A DNA stretch of 64,000 nt from Acidobacteriota bacterium (GCA_026707545.1 JAPOWR010000001.1:744001-808000), one strand, 5' to 3'. Shown: positions 7,722 through 17,418, counted from the first letter of the stretch. Notes: a model not told the origin generated them from the sequence alone. Program-made: numbers and translations.

Positions 7722-8100
7722 TCAGGTCGTCGAGGCCCTTCACGTCGGCGGCGTTCCGGGTGTAGAGAGGCAGGTCGTTGGCCAGCGCCGTGGCGGCGAT
7801 CAGCAGATCGGCGAAACGTCGGCGTCCGACCCGGCCCCTTGCCACGAGCGCTGAGTAGATGCGACCGTACGCGCGGGCCGCCAGAGCGTCGAACGGCAGC
7901 GGATCCCAGGTCGCCGCTGCCCACTGCAGACGGTCCTGGCGACGAGCGCGTTCTTCTTCGTCCCTGCCGGCAGCCAGCGGGCCGACCGTGAGTTCGGCAA
8001 GCGTGATCGCCGAGACGGTGGACTGCTCGGGAAGACTGGCGTCCTCGATCAGGTCGAGGTCGATCACGACCGACGTGTCCAGAAGTCCGTGCCTACACAT
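7702..8100 (-). CDS. PIN-domain toxin (VapC-like)
   Basis: 132 residues with PIN-domain acidic residues: LLDTSVVIDL near the N-terminus, the central AELTVGP, and RRFADLLIAATALANDLPLYTRNAADVKGL near the C-terminus. Such proteins are Mg-dependent ribonucleases that inhibit translation. It starts 8 nt inside the end of the antitoxin gene at 8093-8338, forming a two-gene operon in antitoxin-toxin order. Its 3' end overlaps convergent pdxA by 20 bp. The RNA target is unknown. Confidence 0.9.
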   Translation of the reverse strand: MCRHGLLDTSVVIDLDLIEDASLPEQSTVSAITLAELTVGPLAAGRDEEERARRQDRLQWAAATWDPLPFDALAARAYGRIYSALVARGRVGRRRFADLLIAATALANDLPLYTRNAADVKGLDDLITVRSV

Positions 8101-8338
8101 CGACCCACGGATCGACGACCGCGTCGATGTCGGCCCGGAACCGGCTCGCGTCGATCCTGGGAGCGGTTCGAGCCGCCTCCCTGAGTACGCTGCGGGATAC
8201 GTAGCGGCGGGCAGCTACGGGTCGCAGTTCGGCCACCGGTGTGCCGTTCCGGGTCACGATCATGGACTGTCCCTCCTGAACTGCCCGGAGGATCTTGGCG
8301 GAGTCGTTGCGCAACTGCCTTTGGGTGATGGTGATCAT
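8093..8338 (-). CDS. Phd/YefM-family antitoxin
   Basis: 81 residues from the ATG at 8338: MITITQRQLRNDSAKILRAV, then QEGQSMIVTRNGTPVAELRPV. This is the Phd/YefM fold, an N-terminal DNA-binding dimer with a C-terminal toxin-binding tail. An upstream in-frame extension to 8374 was rejected because it lacks family similarity. It overlaps the PIN-toxin gene by 8 nt. Like others in the family it is expected to neutralise the toxin and repress its own promoter in the 8339-8436 gap, which also contains the promoter region of the divergent sulfatase gene. Confidence 0.88.
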   Translation of the reverse strand: MITITQRQLRNDSAKILRAVQEGQSMIVTRNGTPVAELRPVAARRYVSRSVLREAARTAPRIDASRFRADIDAVVDPWVDV

Positions 8339-8436
8339 GCGCGGCAGCGTAGCAACTGTAGCGTCTTGTAGCAACGTGGTCCCTTTCTGTACAGTCCAGC
8401 TACTGACCTAGACGCAGAAACCGACGGAGATCTCGG

Positions 8437-9957
8437 ATGAGCGAACAAGTTCACGTCCCGATTGCAGTCGTGCTCCTCATGGCGGTGCTGGCGGTTGCCT
8501 GCTCCCCGGAAGGGGACGGCGGCGAGCAGGAAGCGTCCGCGGACGCTCCACCGCCGAACATCGTCGTCATCCTGGCCGACGACCTCGGATACGCCGACGT
8601 CTCGACCTACGGCGACCGGCTGCAGACCCCGAACATCGACCGGATCGGTCGCGAAGGGGCGATCTTCACTCAGGGCTACGTGACGACGCCGGTGTGTTCA
8701 CCGTCGCGGGCGGCCTTGCTGACGGGTCGCTACCAGCAGCGTTACGGGTTTGAGTACAACGCGCGCCAGGCGCCGGAAGTGCCGGACGTCGGTCTGATCC
8801 CGGGCGAGTTGACGATCGCCGACCACCTGAAGGCGGCCGGATACGTGACCGGGATCGTCGGCAAGTGGCACCTGGGCTTCAAGGACGAGCACTACCCGAC
8901 GAATCGCGGCTTCGACGAGTTCTACGGTCACCTCTCGGGCGCCACGCGGTTCATCAACCGCAGGACACAAGGCGCCGTATCGATGTCGGTCGACGAGGAG
9001 TTCAGGAGGCGGCCGCCGGACGATCCGCGCACCGATCTCGTCGTCCGGGGAACACAGCCGCCTGCGCCGCCGACGCGCCAGGCGGGCAACCTGATCGTCC
9101 GGGGGCCGGAGAAGACCGTAGTCGACGAGCCGGCCTACATCACGGACGTCTTCGGCGACGAGTCGGTCGACTTCATCCGACGGCACGCGGAGGGGCCGTT
9201 CTTCCTCTACTCGGCGTTCAACGCGCCCCACTCGCCGTTCCAGGTCACGGAGGAGTACTACGACCGGTTCCCAGACGAAGAGCACGAGCTGCGGCGGATC
9301 TACTTCGGCATGATCGCCGCCCTCGACGACGCCGTCGGCCGCATCCTGGACGCGCTGGACGAAGCCGGGATCGCCGACAACACGCTGGTTGTCTTCCTGT
9401 CCGACAACGGCTGTGCCGGCTACTTCCCCGGGCTGTGCTCCTGCGAGCCGCTCTCCGGCGGCAAGTTGACCTACTACGAGGGCGGTGTCCGCGTGCCCTA
9501 CCTAGTGCGCTGGCCGGCGGCCGTGTCAGCCGGGACCACGGTCGACGCGCCGGTGTCGACGCTCGACATCCTGCCGACCGCCCTGGCGGCAGCCGGAGCA
9601 GAGGCGCCTGCCGATCTCGAACTGGACGGACACGACCTGATGCCGCTGCTCGACGGGTCGGCCGAAGCGACAGGCGACGGCCGCCTCGTGTGGCGGAACT
9701 ATCCGACGGTCGCCGTCCGCAGCGGCGACATGAAGCTGATCAAGCCGAACCAGGACGCGCCCGGCGGCTTTCTCTACGACCTGTCCACCGATGTCCGGGA
9801 ACAGACGGACCTCGCCGCAGAGCGGCCGGAAGAGGTCGCAAACCTCGAAGCGGTCATCGAGGACTGGCGTTCCATCACCGTGGAACCGGCCTGGACCCGC
9901 CGCCGTCCGGTCGCCTACTCGATCTGCAACATAGAACCCATCGGCTTCGAAAACTGA
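8437..9957 (+). CDS. Sulfatase lipoprotein (formylglycine type)
   Basis: 506 residues with a lipoprotein signal (hydrophobic segment, lipobox LAVAC at about residue 22). The sulfatase domain starts at PPNIVVILADDLGYADVSTYG, which provides metal Asp residues, and contains C-S-P-S-R at Cys87, the sequence modified to formylglycine. GKWHLG and FVVFLSDNG-like blocks (TLVVFLSDNGC) follow. It would hydrolyse sulfate esters, probably of polysaccharides, at the periplasmic face. No formylglycine-generating enzyme is in the window. GGAGAT precedes the ATG. Confidence 0.93.
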   Translation: MSEQVHVPIAVVLLMAVLAVACSPEGDGGEQEASADAPPPNIVVILADDLGYADVSTYGDRLQTPNIDRIGREGAIFTQGYVTTPVCSPSRAALLTGRYQQRYGFEYNARQAPEVPDVGLIPGELTIADHLKAAGYVTGIVGKWHLGFKDEHYPTNRGFDEFYGHLSGATRFINRRTQGAVSMSVDEEFRRRPPDDPRTDLVVRGTQPPAPPTRQAGNLIVRGPEKTVVDEPAYITDVFGDESVDFIRRHAEGPFFLYSAFNAPHSPFQVTEEYYDRFPDEEHELRRIYFGMIAALDDAVGRILDALDEAGIADNTLVVFLSDNGCAGYFPGLCSCEPLSGGKLTYYEGGVRVPYLVRWPAAVSAGTTVDAPVSTLDILPTALAAAGAEAPADLELDGHDLMPLLDGSAEATGDGRLVWRNYPTVAVRSGDMKLIKPNQDAPGGFLYDLSTDVREQTDLAAERPEEVANLEAVIEDWRSITVEPAWTRRRPVAYSICNIEPIGFEN

Positions 9958-10013
9958 CGGTCACTAGGATAGGGACATCCAGACGCCCCTGTCCCTTGGG
10001 AGGTCCCTGTTCT

Positions 10014-11213
10014 ATGAACGCGTCCAATCGCACACTCGCGGCACTTGGCATGGTGCTCTTGCTGTTTCCGGCGGCCTACGGCGGGACGGTCGGCGAAGAG
10101 GGCTCGAATTCAGACGAGAAACTCGCTGCGCTGGTCGCTGAAGTCGGTCCCGACTGGGAGGTCGTGACGGACTACATGAGCCGTCAGCGCGAGTGGATGC
10201 AGCATCGTCTGAACAGTCTGGGGCCAGACGACGATGCCGAGACTTCAGAGGATGGCGAGGAGGCTTCCGGGCCACCTGATGCAGAACGAGCAGCCGCGGC
10301 CGCGATCGCGATTCTCGAGGAGGGCGGCACGCACGAGCGGTCGGTCGACGCGGCGCAGTTTCTGACCAACCAGGCCGCGATGACGGCCAGGGGCGATGAG
10401 TACGCCTACCGGGGAGCGAAAGCTCTTCTCGAGTACGTCCCGGACTTCGGGGCGTGGGGAATGACGCTTTCCCGGATGAACATGCTCCGGCGCTTCCGCA
10501 ACGACGGCGAATCCTCGCGGCCCGCTACGGACAGGTTCTTCGAGGAGCTGGCGAGCGAGGCCGAGGATCGGGTGCTGCGTGCGGCCGGTCGCTACTACCT
10601 GGCATTGGGGCGGATGGCGGCCGTCAACGCGGAAGCGCTGTCCGAGGATGAGCGCACGGCCAGAAAGGAGGCCGCTCTCGACGCTGCGGAAGGACTGAGC
10701 GCGGGCGTCGAGGACGAGGCGCTCCTGTTCGGGATGAGGATGGGCGCAGGAACCTTCGCGGATGCCGAGGCGGACCTGATTCGCAGCATCCGGCATGCCA
10801 CGGTCGGGAGTGTCGTGGCCGATCTGACCGGCAGCCGCATGGACGGCGTCGAGGAGGCATTGGCCGACTACCGGGGCCGGGTCGTGCTCCTCGACTTCTG
10901 GGCGACCTGGTGCAAGCCCTGCATCGCGGCGTTGCCGACGCTGAGGGAACTGGTCGCCGAGCTGCCCGCGGACCGCTTCGTCCTGCTGGCCGTCAGCGTC
11001 GACGCGGAGTTGGAGACGGCGGTCGAGTTCATGGAGAAGGAGCCGATGCCGTGGGTGAACTGGCACGTCGGCATGACGAGCGAGTTGACGAAGGTCCTGG
11101 ACGTCAGCGCGTTTCCCACCTACCTGCTCCTCGATGAACAGGGTCGGATCCTGGCCAGGACGAGCAGCCTGCCTGACGACTTCCTGGCACTGATCGAAGA
11201 GACGGTGGGCTAG
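10014..11213 (+). CDS. Secreted thioredoxin-like (TlpA-type) protein with helical N-terminal region
   Basis: 399 residues. A signal peptide (about 1-23, ...FPAAYGG) is followed by an acidic, alanine-rich helical region of some 250 residues, then a thioredoxin fold with WATWCKPCIAALPTL (redox CxxC) and a cis-Pro in VSAFPTYLLLDEQG. It is likely a periplasmic thiol-disulfide reductant; the partner is unknown. The ATG at 10014 is chosen because it begins a signal peptide, although the open frame extends far upstream inside the sulfatase gene. A 7-bp hairpin (9971-9977 with 9990-9996) lies just upstream. The next gene begins 2 nt after the stop. Confidence 0.85.
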   Translation: MNASNRTLAALGMVLLLFPAAYGGTVGEEGSNSDEKLAALVAEVGPDWEVVTDYMSRQREWMQHRLNSLGPDDDAETSEDGEEASGPPDAERAAAAAIAILEEGGTHERSVDAAQFLTNQAAMTARGDEYAYRGAKALLEYVPDFGAWGMTLSRMNMLRRFRNDGESSRPATDRFFEELASEAEDRVLRAAGRYYLALGRMAAVNAEALSEDERTARKEAALDAAEGLSAGVEDEALLFGMRMGAGTFADAEADLIRSIRHATVGSVVADLTGSRMDGVEEALADYRGRVVLLDFWATWCKPCIAALPTLRELVAELPADRFVLLAVSVDAELETAVEFMEKEPMPWVNWHVGMTSELTKVLDVSAFPTYLLLDEQGRILARTSSLPDDFLALIEETVG

Positions 11214-11215
11214 CG

Positions 11216-12550
11216 ATGCGCCGGTACCGTTCCTTGCTATCCATAGTGCTTCTGTTGCCGACGCTCCTCGGAGGGCCCGCGGCGGCTGCCGCCGAGGACC
11301 TGTCCGACGCCATCGCCGAGGACTACAGGAACGAACTGAAATCGCTCTTCGAGCACTTCCACCGCAACCCTGAGCTCTCCTTCCTGGAGCACGAGACGGC
11401 CGCCCGCCTGGCGGATGAACTCCGCAAGTCGGGCGTTGAGGTGACGGAGGGGATCGGCCGCACGGGAATCGTCGGCATGATGGAGAACGGCGACGGCCCG
11501 CTGGTCCTCGTGAGGGCCGACATGGACGGCCTGCCGGTGGCGGAGAAGTCCGAGCTGCCCTACGCCTCGACGGTCACCCAGATCGACCTCTCGGGCGAGG
11601 AAGTCCCGGTCATGCACGCGTGCGGACACGACATGCACATCACGACCATGGTCGGCGTGGCGAGGCGGCTCGCCGCGATGCGCGACCGGTGGTCGGGCAC
11701 GGTCATGTTCGTCGGCCAGCCGGCGGAAGAGCGGATCATGGGCGCCCGCGAGATGCTGGAGGACGGCCTGTACGAGCGCTTCGGCGTGCCGGACTACGCG
11801 TTGGCGCTCCACGTCTCGGCGGGCAGGCCGGCGGGGAAGATCGAGGTGCCGCCGGGCCTGCTCGCGTCGTCCTCGGACAGCGTCGACATCACGGTGTTCG
11901 GAGTCGGCGCGCACGGGGCGTCGCCGCACCGGGGCAAGGACCCGATCTACATCGCGGCGCAGCTCGTCGTCGCGCTCCAGGGCATCGTCAGCCGCGAGCT
12001 CAACCCGCTCGACCCCGGTGTCGTGACGGTTGGCGCGATCCACGGCGGCTTCAAGCACAACGTGATCCCGGACCGGGTGGAACTGCAGCTCACGGTGCGG
12101 GCGAACAACGAGGAGACGCGGGAGCAGTTGCTGTCGGCGATTGAGAGGATCGCGGAGGGTGTCGGCAGGGCGGCCGGCCTTCCGGCCCCGTTGCTGCCGA
12201 AGGTGGTGCGCACGAAGGAATCGACGCCGGTCACCATGAACGACCCGGAGCTTGCGGCGCGGGTGCGGGCCGCGATCGCCGCCGGCATGGGCGATGACGT
12301 GTTCTACAGCGCGCCTCCCTCGGGCATGGGCGCCGAGGACTTCGCGTACTTCGTCCGCACGGAGCACAAGGTGCCCGGCACCTACTTCAACGTCGGCGGC
12401 ACGGACCCTGCCGACCTGGAAGCGGAGGAGGCCGGCGGACCGCCGGTGCCGGGACACCACTCGCCCTTCTTCCGGATCGAACCCGAGCCGTCGATCCGCG
12501 CCGGAGTCGAGGCGATGACGCTGGCGGTGCTCGACCTGCTGCGACCGTAG
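11216..12550 (+). CDS. M20-family metallopeptidase/amidohydrolase (IAA/hippurate hydrolase-like), secreted
   Basis: 444 residues with an N-terminal signal peptide ending near GGPAAAAA. The M20D pattern is complete: VRADMDGLPV, HACGHDMH (about residues 133-140), the catalytic Glu pair in GQPAEER, and a dimerisation domain around GAHGASPHRGKDPI. The C-terminal metal ligand lies in GHHSPFF. It probably removes N-acyl groups from amino acids in the periplasm. It starts 2 nt after the thioredoxin-like gene and ends immediately before nth, consistent with a plus-strand operon. Confidence 0.9.
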   Translation: MRRYRSLLSIVLLLPTLLGGPAAAAAEDLSDAIAEDYRNELKSLFEHFHRNPELSFLEHETAARLADELRKSGVEVTEGIGRTGIVGMMENGDGPLVLVRADMDGLPVAEKSELPYASTVTQIDLSGEEVPVMHACGHDMHITTMVGVARRLAAMRDRWSGTVMFVGQPAEERIMGAREMLEDGLYERFGVPDYALALHVSAGRPAGKIEVPPGLLASSSDSVDITVFGVGAHGASPHRGKDPIYIAAQLVVALQGIVSRELNPLDPGVVTVGAIHGGFKHNVIPDRVELQLTVRANNEETREQLLSAIERIAEGVGRAAGLPAPLLPKVVRTKESTPVTMNDPELAARVRAAIAAGMGDDVFYSAPPSGMGAEDFAYFVRTEHKVPGTYFNVGGTDPADLEAEEAGGPPVPGHHSPFFRIEPEPSIRAGVEAMTLAVLDLLRP

Positions 12551-13219
12551 ATGGTGGAAGCGGAGGGGGCTTTCGAACGGATCCCGGAGCCGGCGCTCCA
12601 GGAGGTGCTCGCCGAACTGGAGCGGCTGTACCCGGACGCGGACTGCGAACTCCGGCACGAGAACGCGCTTCAACTCCTGATCGCGACGATCCTCTCCGCC
12701 CAGTCGACCGATGTGAGGGTCAACCTCGTGACGGAAACGCTGTTCAGGCGCTATCGGACCGCCGAGGACTTCGCGAACGCGGACCCGATCGTTTTCGAGC
12801 AGGAGATTCGCAGCACCGGCTTCTTCCGCAACAAGACGAAGAGCGTTCTCGGTGCCGCGCGGAAGATCGTGGACGAGTTCGGCGGCGAGGTGCCGGACAC
12901 GATGGAGGACCTGATCACCCTTCCCGGCGTGGCGCGCAAGACGGCGAACGTGGTGCTTGGCACCTGGTTCAGGAAGCCGGTCGGCGTCGTGGTCGACACG
13001 CATATCGGCCGCCTTGCCCGGCGCCTGGGCATCAGCCCCGAAAAGGATGCGGTCAAGGTCGAGCGGGACCTGATGAACCGGCTGCCGCAGGACACGTGGA
13101 TCTTCATGGGCCACGCGATCATCTGGCATGGGCGTCGCGTCTGCTCAGCGCGACGGCCCGACTGCGCAAACTGCACGCTGGCCGATTGGTGTCCGCGCAA
13201 CGGCTTGCCGGACTGCTAG
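12551..13219 (+). CDS. nth: Endonuclease III
   Basis: 222 residues. Base-excision DNA glycosylase/AP lyase for oxidised pyrimidines. The helix-hairpin-helix LPGVARKTANVVL (catalytic Lys in RKTA) is at about 125-137, the catalytic Asp is in VVVDTHIGRLARRLG, and the 4Fe-4S cluster cysteines have the standard C-x6-C-x2-C-x5-C spacing in CSARRPDCANCTLADWC. The ATG follows directly on the TAG of the M20 gene, with no spacer. The housekeeping repair gene sits between envelope hydrolases, probably sharing their transcript. Confidence 0.96.
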   Translation: MVEAEGAFERIPEPALQEVLAELERLYPDADCELRHENALQLLIATILSAQSTDVRVNLVTETLFRRYRTAEDFANADPIVFEQEIRSTGFFRNKTKSVLGAARKIVDEFGGEVPDTMEDLITLPGVARKTANVVLGTWFRKPVGVVVDTHIGRLARRLGISPEKDAVKVERDLMNRLPQDTWIFMGHAIIWHGRRVCSARRPDCANCTLADWCPRNGLPDC

Positions 13220-13235
13220 GCTCCCGCGGTTCGCC

Positions 13236-16100
13236 ATGGAGTTGATCGCCACGACCGGACGGGCGCTTCGGTTGGCAGCCGCAGGGGTGCTGGTCGCCCT
13301 GCCGCTCCTTGCCGGTCCTCCTCCGGAGCCGCCTCCCTTCTACGCCATCGAGGGCGTGCGGGTCGAGGTCGGCGACGGTACGGTCCTTGAAGAGGCAACC
13401 GTCGTCATCGAGAACGGCACGATCACAGCCGTTGCCGAGGACGTTGCGATCCCTGCTCACGCCTGGGTCATCGACGGCGAGGGACTCACGGTCTACCCGG
13501 GCCTGATCGACGCGATGGGAAGTCTCCCGCAGCCTCGGCGTCCTCCCGGCGGTCCGGGCGCCGGCGCGCCGACGCCCGGCGGCCAGCGGCGCCGGTCGGA
13601 CCCCGACCGGGCCCTGCCTCGCGGCCCGGAGGATCGCCCGCTGACGACCCCCTGGAAGCGGGCGGCCGACGACCTCACGCTGGACGCGGAGGCGGTCGAG
13701 GACTGGCGGAAGGCCGGTGTCACCTCGATCGCGGCAAGGCCGGGCGACGGGCTGTTCCCGGGCCGGCTGTCCCTGGTTCGGCTGGGCGCGCCCGGTCGCG
13801 ACGCGGAACATCAGGTGGTCGCCCCCGAACTGGCCCAGGTGGCCTCCCTTAGCAGTGGCGGCGGCTTCGGCTCCTATCCCGGCGCTCTGATGGGCCGGGT
13901 CGCCTACTTCCGGCAGTTGCTCCTGGACGCGGCCCACTACGCCGCCGCGACTGGCGCCTACGAGGCCGATCCCTCCGGCTGGCGGCGGCCGGAGTTCGAT
14001 CGAACCCTGGCGCCGCTGGCGGCTGTCGCCTCGGGAGAGGAACGGATCCTCCTGCCGGGCTCGAGCGCGGTCGAGATCAACCGGGCGCTCCGGCTCGGAG
14101 AGGAACTCGGTCTCGACTTCGCGTTGTACGGCGGCCAGGAAGGCTATCGCCTCGCCGGCGAGCTCGCGGATGCCGGCGTGGCGGTGCTCGCCTTTGTCGA
14201 CTGGCCCGAGCCTCTGCCGGAGCGTGACCGGGATCCGGACGCGGACCGGCCGCTTCGCGAGATCCTCCACGAGCGGCTGGCGCCGACGACGCCGGTCGAA
14301 CTGGCCGAGGCCGGCGTGCAGTTCGCGCTCGGTTCCGGCGGCGCGAACAGCGCGGACGACTTCCTGGCCGGCGTGCGCCGGGCGATCGAGGGCGGCCTCG
14401 AACCGGCGCGGGCGCTTCAGGCACTTACCCGGGACGCGGCGGCGGTGCACGGTCTAGATGACCGAATCGGCACGGTGGCCGCCGGAATGGCGGCGGACCT
14501 CGTGCTGGCCGACGGCTACCCGTGGCAGGAGTCGAGCCGGGTCGAGGCGGTGTTCATCGACGGCGTCCGGTACGCCGTATCGGACGGTGAAGACGCCGAG
14601 GACGAAGGGGACCACGGCGGGAGCGAAGAGACCGCCGCGGAAAGCACATCCGAGGCGGAAACGGCCGAGGAGGCCGAAGAACCGGAGGAACCGCGACGGC
14701 GGGGACGCGGTCCTCGCGGTCCGGGTGGTCCACGCGGCGGGTCGAGCGAAGCGCCCGCACCGATGCGGCTGGCCGAAGTGGCGGAGAAGCACGCGGAACT
14801 CGCCGGCGACGCGATGGTGCCGATGACCGGTCCCTATCGCGAGGACGACGTGCTGGCGATCACGGGCGCCACCGTCCTGACGATGGCGGGCGAGACGATC
14901 GAGAACGGCACGGTGGTCGTTCGGGATGGCCGGATCGCCAGGGTCGGCAGCGGCCTCAGGCCGCCCCGTGGCGCGCACGTGATCGACGCCCGGGGACGCT
15001 ACGTGATGCCGGGCATCTTCGATGCCCACTCGCACATCGCGACCGCGGGGGGTGTCAACGAGGGCAGCCTGGCGGTGACCGCGATGGTGCGGATCGAGGA
15101 CGTCGTCGATCCGACCGACGTCGCGATCTACCGGGCGCTCGCAGGCGGCGTCACGACGATCAACGTGCTCCACGGCAGCGCGAATCCGATCGGCGGCCAG
15201 AACCAGGTGCTGAAGCTCCGCTGGGGCCAGGACGCCGACGGCATGCGTTTCGAGGGTGCAGCGCCGGGCATCAAGTTCGCGCTCGGCGAGAACCCGAAGC
15301 GGTCACGGTCCTTCGGGCCGGGGCCGCGCCGCTACCCGGCGACCCGGATGGGTGTCCTCGATGTCATCCGGGAAGCGTTCACCGAGGCCGCCGAGTACCG
15401 GGACGCATGGGCGCGTCATCGCGCGGCGGAAGCCGCCGGCGAACGCAGCCGGCCGCCCGCGCGCGACCTCGAGCTCGAGGCGCTGGTCGAGATCCTGGAG
15501 GGTGAACGCCTGGTGCACGCCCACAGCTACCGGGCCGATGAGATCCTCCAGTTGCTGCGGCTGGCCGAAGAACTCGGCTTCCGGATCGCCACGCTCCAGC
15601 ACGTGCTGGAGGGCTACCGGGTGGCGGACGAGATCGCGGCCCACGGCGCCGGCGCGTCCACCTTCTCCGACTGGTGGGCCTACAAGGTAGAGGCCTACGA
15701 GGCGATTCCCCACAACGCGGCCCTGATGGCGGATCGCGGCGTTCTGGTCTCGGTCAACTCGGACGACGCGGAGGAGATGCGCCACCTGAACCACGAGGCG
15801 GCCAAGGCCGTCAGGTGGGGCGGTCTCTCCGACGACGCGGCGCTCGCCCTGGTCACGATCAACCCCGCCCGGCAGTTCGGCATCGACGGCCGCGTGGGTT
15901 CGATCGAGGTCGGCAAGGACGCCGATCTCGTGATCTACGACCGGCATCCGCTGAGTTCCTACGCCGTCGTGCAGACCACTCTCGTGGACGGCAAGGTCTA
16001 CTTCGACCGCGAACTGGACCGGTTCCGGCGGGAGCAGTTGGCCGCGCTGGAGCAGTCGTTGACCGAGCCCGCGAGTGAGGACGGCGGAGACGAGCCATGA
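13236..16100 (+). CDS. Two-domain amidohydrolase (degenerate N-half, intact C-half)
   Basis: 954 residues from the ATG at 13236, with an N-terminal signal/anchor segment. The first amidohydrolase-like domain (about 30-445) has the TIM-barrel framework but reads GLIDAMGSLPQP where the metal HxH should be. An acidic then Arg/Gly/Pro-rich linker spans about 450-515. The second domain (about 545-945) is intact: FDAHSHIAT provides HxH, LVHAHSYRADEI and LQHVLEGYRVADE provide further His residues, and VSVNSDDAEEM the Asp. It resembles imidazolonepropionase-like periplasmic hydrolases, substrate unknown. It overlaps the next gene by 4 nt (ATGA). Confidence 0.88.
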   Translation: MELIATTGRALRLAAAGVLVALPLLAGPPPEPPPFYAIEGVRVEVGDGTVLEEATVVIENGTITAVAEDVAIPAHAWVIDGEGLTVYPGLIDAMGSLPQPRRPPGGPGAGAPTPGGQRRRSDPDRALPRGPEDRPLTTPWKRAADDLTLDAEAVEDWRKAGVTSIAARPGDGLFPGRLSLVRLGAPGRDAEHQVVAPELAQVASLSSGGGFGSYPGALMGRVAYFRQLLLDAAHYAAATGAYEADPSGWRRPEFDRTLAPLAAVASGEERILLPGSSAVEINRALRLGEELGLDFALYGGQEGYRLAGELADAGVAVLAFVDWPEPLPERDRDPDADRPLREILHERLAPTTPVELAEAGVQFALGSGGANSADDFLAGVRRAIEGGLEPARALQALTRDAAAVHGLDDRIGTVAAGMAADLVLADGYPWQESSRVEAVFIDGVRYAVSDGEDAEDEGDHGGSEETAAESTSEAETAEEAEEPEEPRRRGRGPRGPGGPRGGSSEAPAPMRLAEVAEKHAELAGDAMVPMTGPYREDDVLAITGATVLTMAGETIENGTVVVRDGRIARVGSGLRPPRGAHVIDARGRYVMPGIFDAHSHIATAGGVNEGSLAVTAMVRIEDVVDPTDVAIYRALAGGVTTINVLHGSANPIGGQNQVLKLRWGQDADGMRFEGAAPGIKFALGENPKRSRSFGPGPRRYPATRMGVLDVIREAFTEAAEYRDAWARHRAAEAAGERSRPPARDLELEALVEILEGERLVHAHSYRADEILQLLRLAEELGFRIATLQHVLEGYRVADEIAAHGAGASTFSDWWAYKVEAYEAIPHNAALMADRGVLVSVNSDDAEEMRHLNHEAAKAVRWGGLSDDAALALVTINPARQFGIDGRVGSIEVGKDADLVIYDRHPLSSYAVVQTTLVDGKVYFDRELDRFRREQLAALEQSLTEPASEDGGDEP

Positions 16101-17398
16101 CCCGTGCGTACGGCAGGAGCGCCGTGGCGGCGACGCTGGCGCTGGCCCTGGCGGCCTTCGGCGGGCCGGCGGCCGCCCAGACGCTGGCGATCGAGGGCGG
16201 CACGGTGCACCCCGTTTCGGGCGCTTCCTACACCGGCACGGTCGTCGTGCGGGACGGCGTGATCGAGGCGGCCGGTTCGGGTGTCGCGACGCCGAGGGGC
16301 GCCGAAGTGATCGACGCTCGCGGCCTGCACGTCTATCCCGGGCTGTTCAATGCCTGGACCGTTCTCGGCCTGGTGGAGATCGACTCGATCTCCGCCACGC
16401 TGGACCAGGAGGAGCTGGGCGACACGCCGCATCTGCTCGCGATCGAGGGGGTTCATCCCGCGAGCGAGATCATTCCGGTGACCAGGGAGAACGGCACCAC
16501 GCACGCGTTGACGGCGCCCAGCGGCGGACCCTGGGCGGGCCAGGCGTCGGTCATCCTCCTCGACGGCTGGACGGTGGAGGAGATGGAAGTCGAGAAGAGT
16601 GTCGGCGTGGTGCTCGAGTGGCCGAGCCTCGCGACCCGGGAGTTCGACTTCTCGACCTTCAGCGTCCGGGAGAAGAAGTTCTCCGAGGCGAAGCGGGACT
16701 ACGACCGGACGGTTGACGAGCTCGGCGACTGGATCGAGGCGGCACGCCAGTACGACCACACGCGCTCGAACGCCGGTTCCGCTGCGGCGGTGGAGCAGGA
16801 TCACGCCCTCGAGGCCGTAGCAAGGGTGGCGCGTGGCGAACTGCCGCTCCTGGTCGTCGCCGATCGGGCCCGGGCGATTCGTGACGCCGTATCGTTCGCT
16901 GAAGAACACGGTCTGCAGCTCGTCGTGGCCTCGGGACGCGACGCGGCGAAGGAGGCGGATCTGCTCGCCGAGAAAAAGGTGCCGGTCATCCTCAACTCGG
17001 TGCAGGCGCTGCCGGTAGAGGAGGACGACCCGTACGACGGCCCCTTCGCCGCGCCGGGCGAACTCCATCGCGCCGGCGTTCCGATTGCCTTCGGCACCTT
17101 CGACGCGTCGAACGCTAGGGCCCTGCCGTACGAGGCGGCGACCGCAGTCGCTTTCGGCCTCGAAGCCGAGGCGGCGCTTCGGGCTCTGACACTGGGCGCG
17201 GCGGAGATCCTGGGCCTTGACGATCGTCTGGGCTCGATCGACCCGGGCAAGTGGGCGAACCTGATCGTCACCGACGGCGACCCGCTGGAGGTCCGGACCG
17301 GAGTCCGCCACGTGATCGTCCGCGGCCGCGACGTCGACCTGTCGAACCGGCACAGCCGGTCGTACGAGCTGTACCGCGGGCGCCCGGCGCCTCCGTAG
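16097..17398 (+). CDS. Amidohydrolase-fold secreted protein lacking the metal HxH motif
   Basis: 433 residues with a signal peptide ending ...GGPAAAQ. The composite-domain start (LAIEGGTVHPVSG...GTVVVRDGVIEAAG) and C-terminal block LGLDDRLGSIDPGKWANLIVTDGDPL are typical of amidohydrolases. However, the position of HxH reads YPGLFNAWTVLG, so the catalytic metals are probably absent. Translation is coupled to the preceding two-domain amidohydrolase through ATGA at 16097-16100. It may form a hetero-oligomer with that protein; this is an inference from operon structure. Confidence 0.83.
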   Translation: MTRAYGRSAVAATLALALAAFGGPAAAQTLAIEGGTVHPVSGASYTGTVVVRDGVIEAAGSGVATPRGAEVIDARGLHVYPGLFNAWTVLGLVEIDSISATLDQEELGDTPHLLAIEGVHPASEIIPVTRENGTTHALTAPSGGPWAGQASVILLDGWTVEEMEVEKSVGVVLEWPSLATREFDFSTFSVREKKFSEAKRDYDRTVDELGDWIEAARQYDHTRSNAGSAAAVEQDHALEAVARVARGELPLLVVADRARAIRDAVSFAEEHGLQLVVASGRDAAKEADLLAEKKVPVILNSVQALPVEEDDPYDGPFAAPGELHRAGVPIAFGTFDASNARALPYEAATAVAFGLEAEAALRALTLGAAEILGLDDRLGSIDPGKWANLIVTDGDPLEVRTGVRHVIVRGRDVDLSNRHSRSYELYRGRPAPP

Positions 17399-17418
17399 CC
17401 GCGACGCGCGGCCGGGCT

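Noticed and set aside
9971..9996. 7-bp hairpin AGGGACA/TGTCCCT after the sulfatase gene as a terminator
   Set aside because: Short stem, 12-nt loop and no T-rich tail; noted only as a possible leader structure.
8865..10013. Upstream extension of the thioredoxin-like gene into the sulfatase gene
   Set aside because: Frame-shifted shadow of the sulfatase; a signal peptide begins at 10014.
11237..13129. 630-codon minus-strand ORF across the M20 and nth genes
   Set aside because: Spans two well-identified plus-strand genes and has His/Arg-rich shadow composition.
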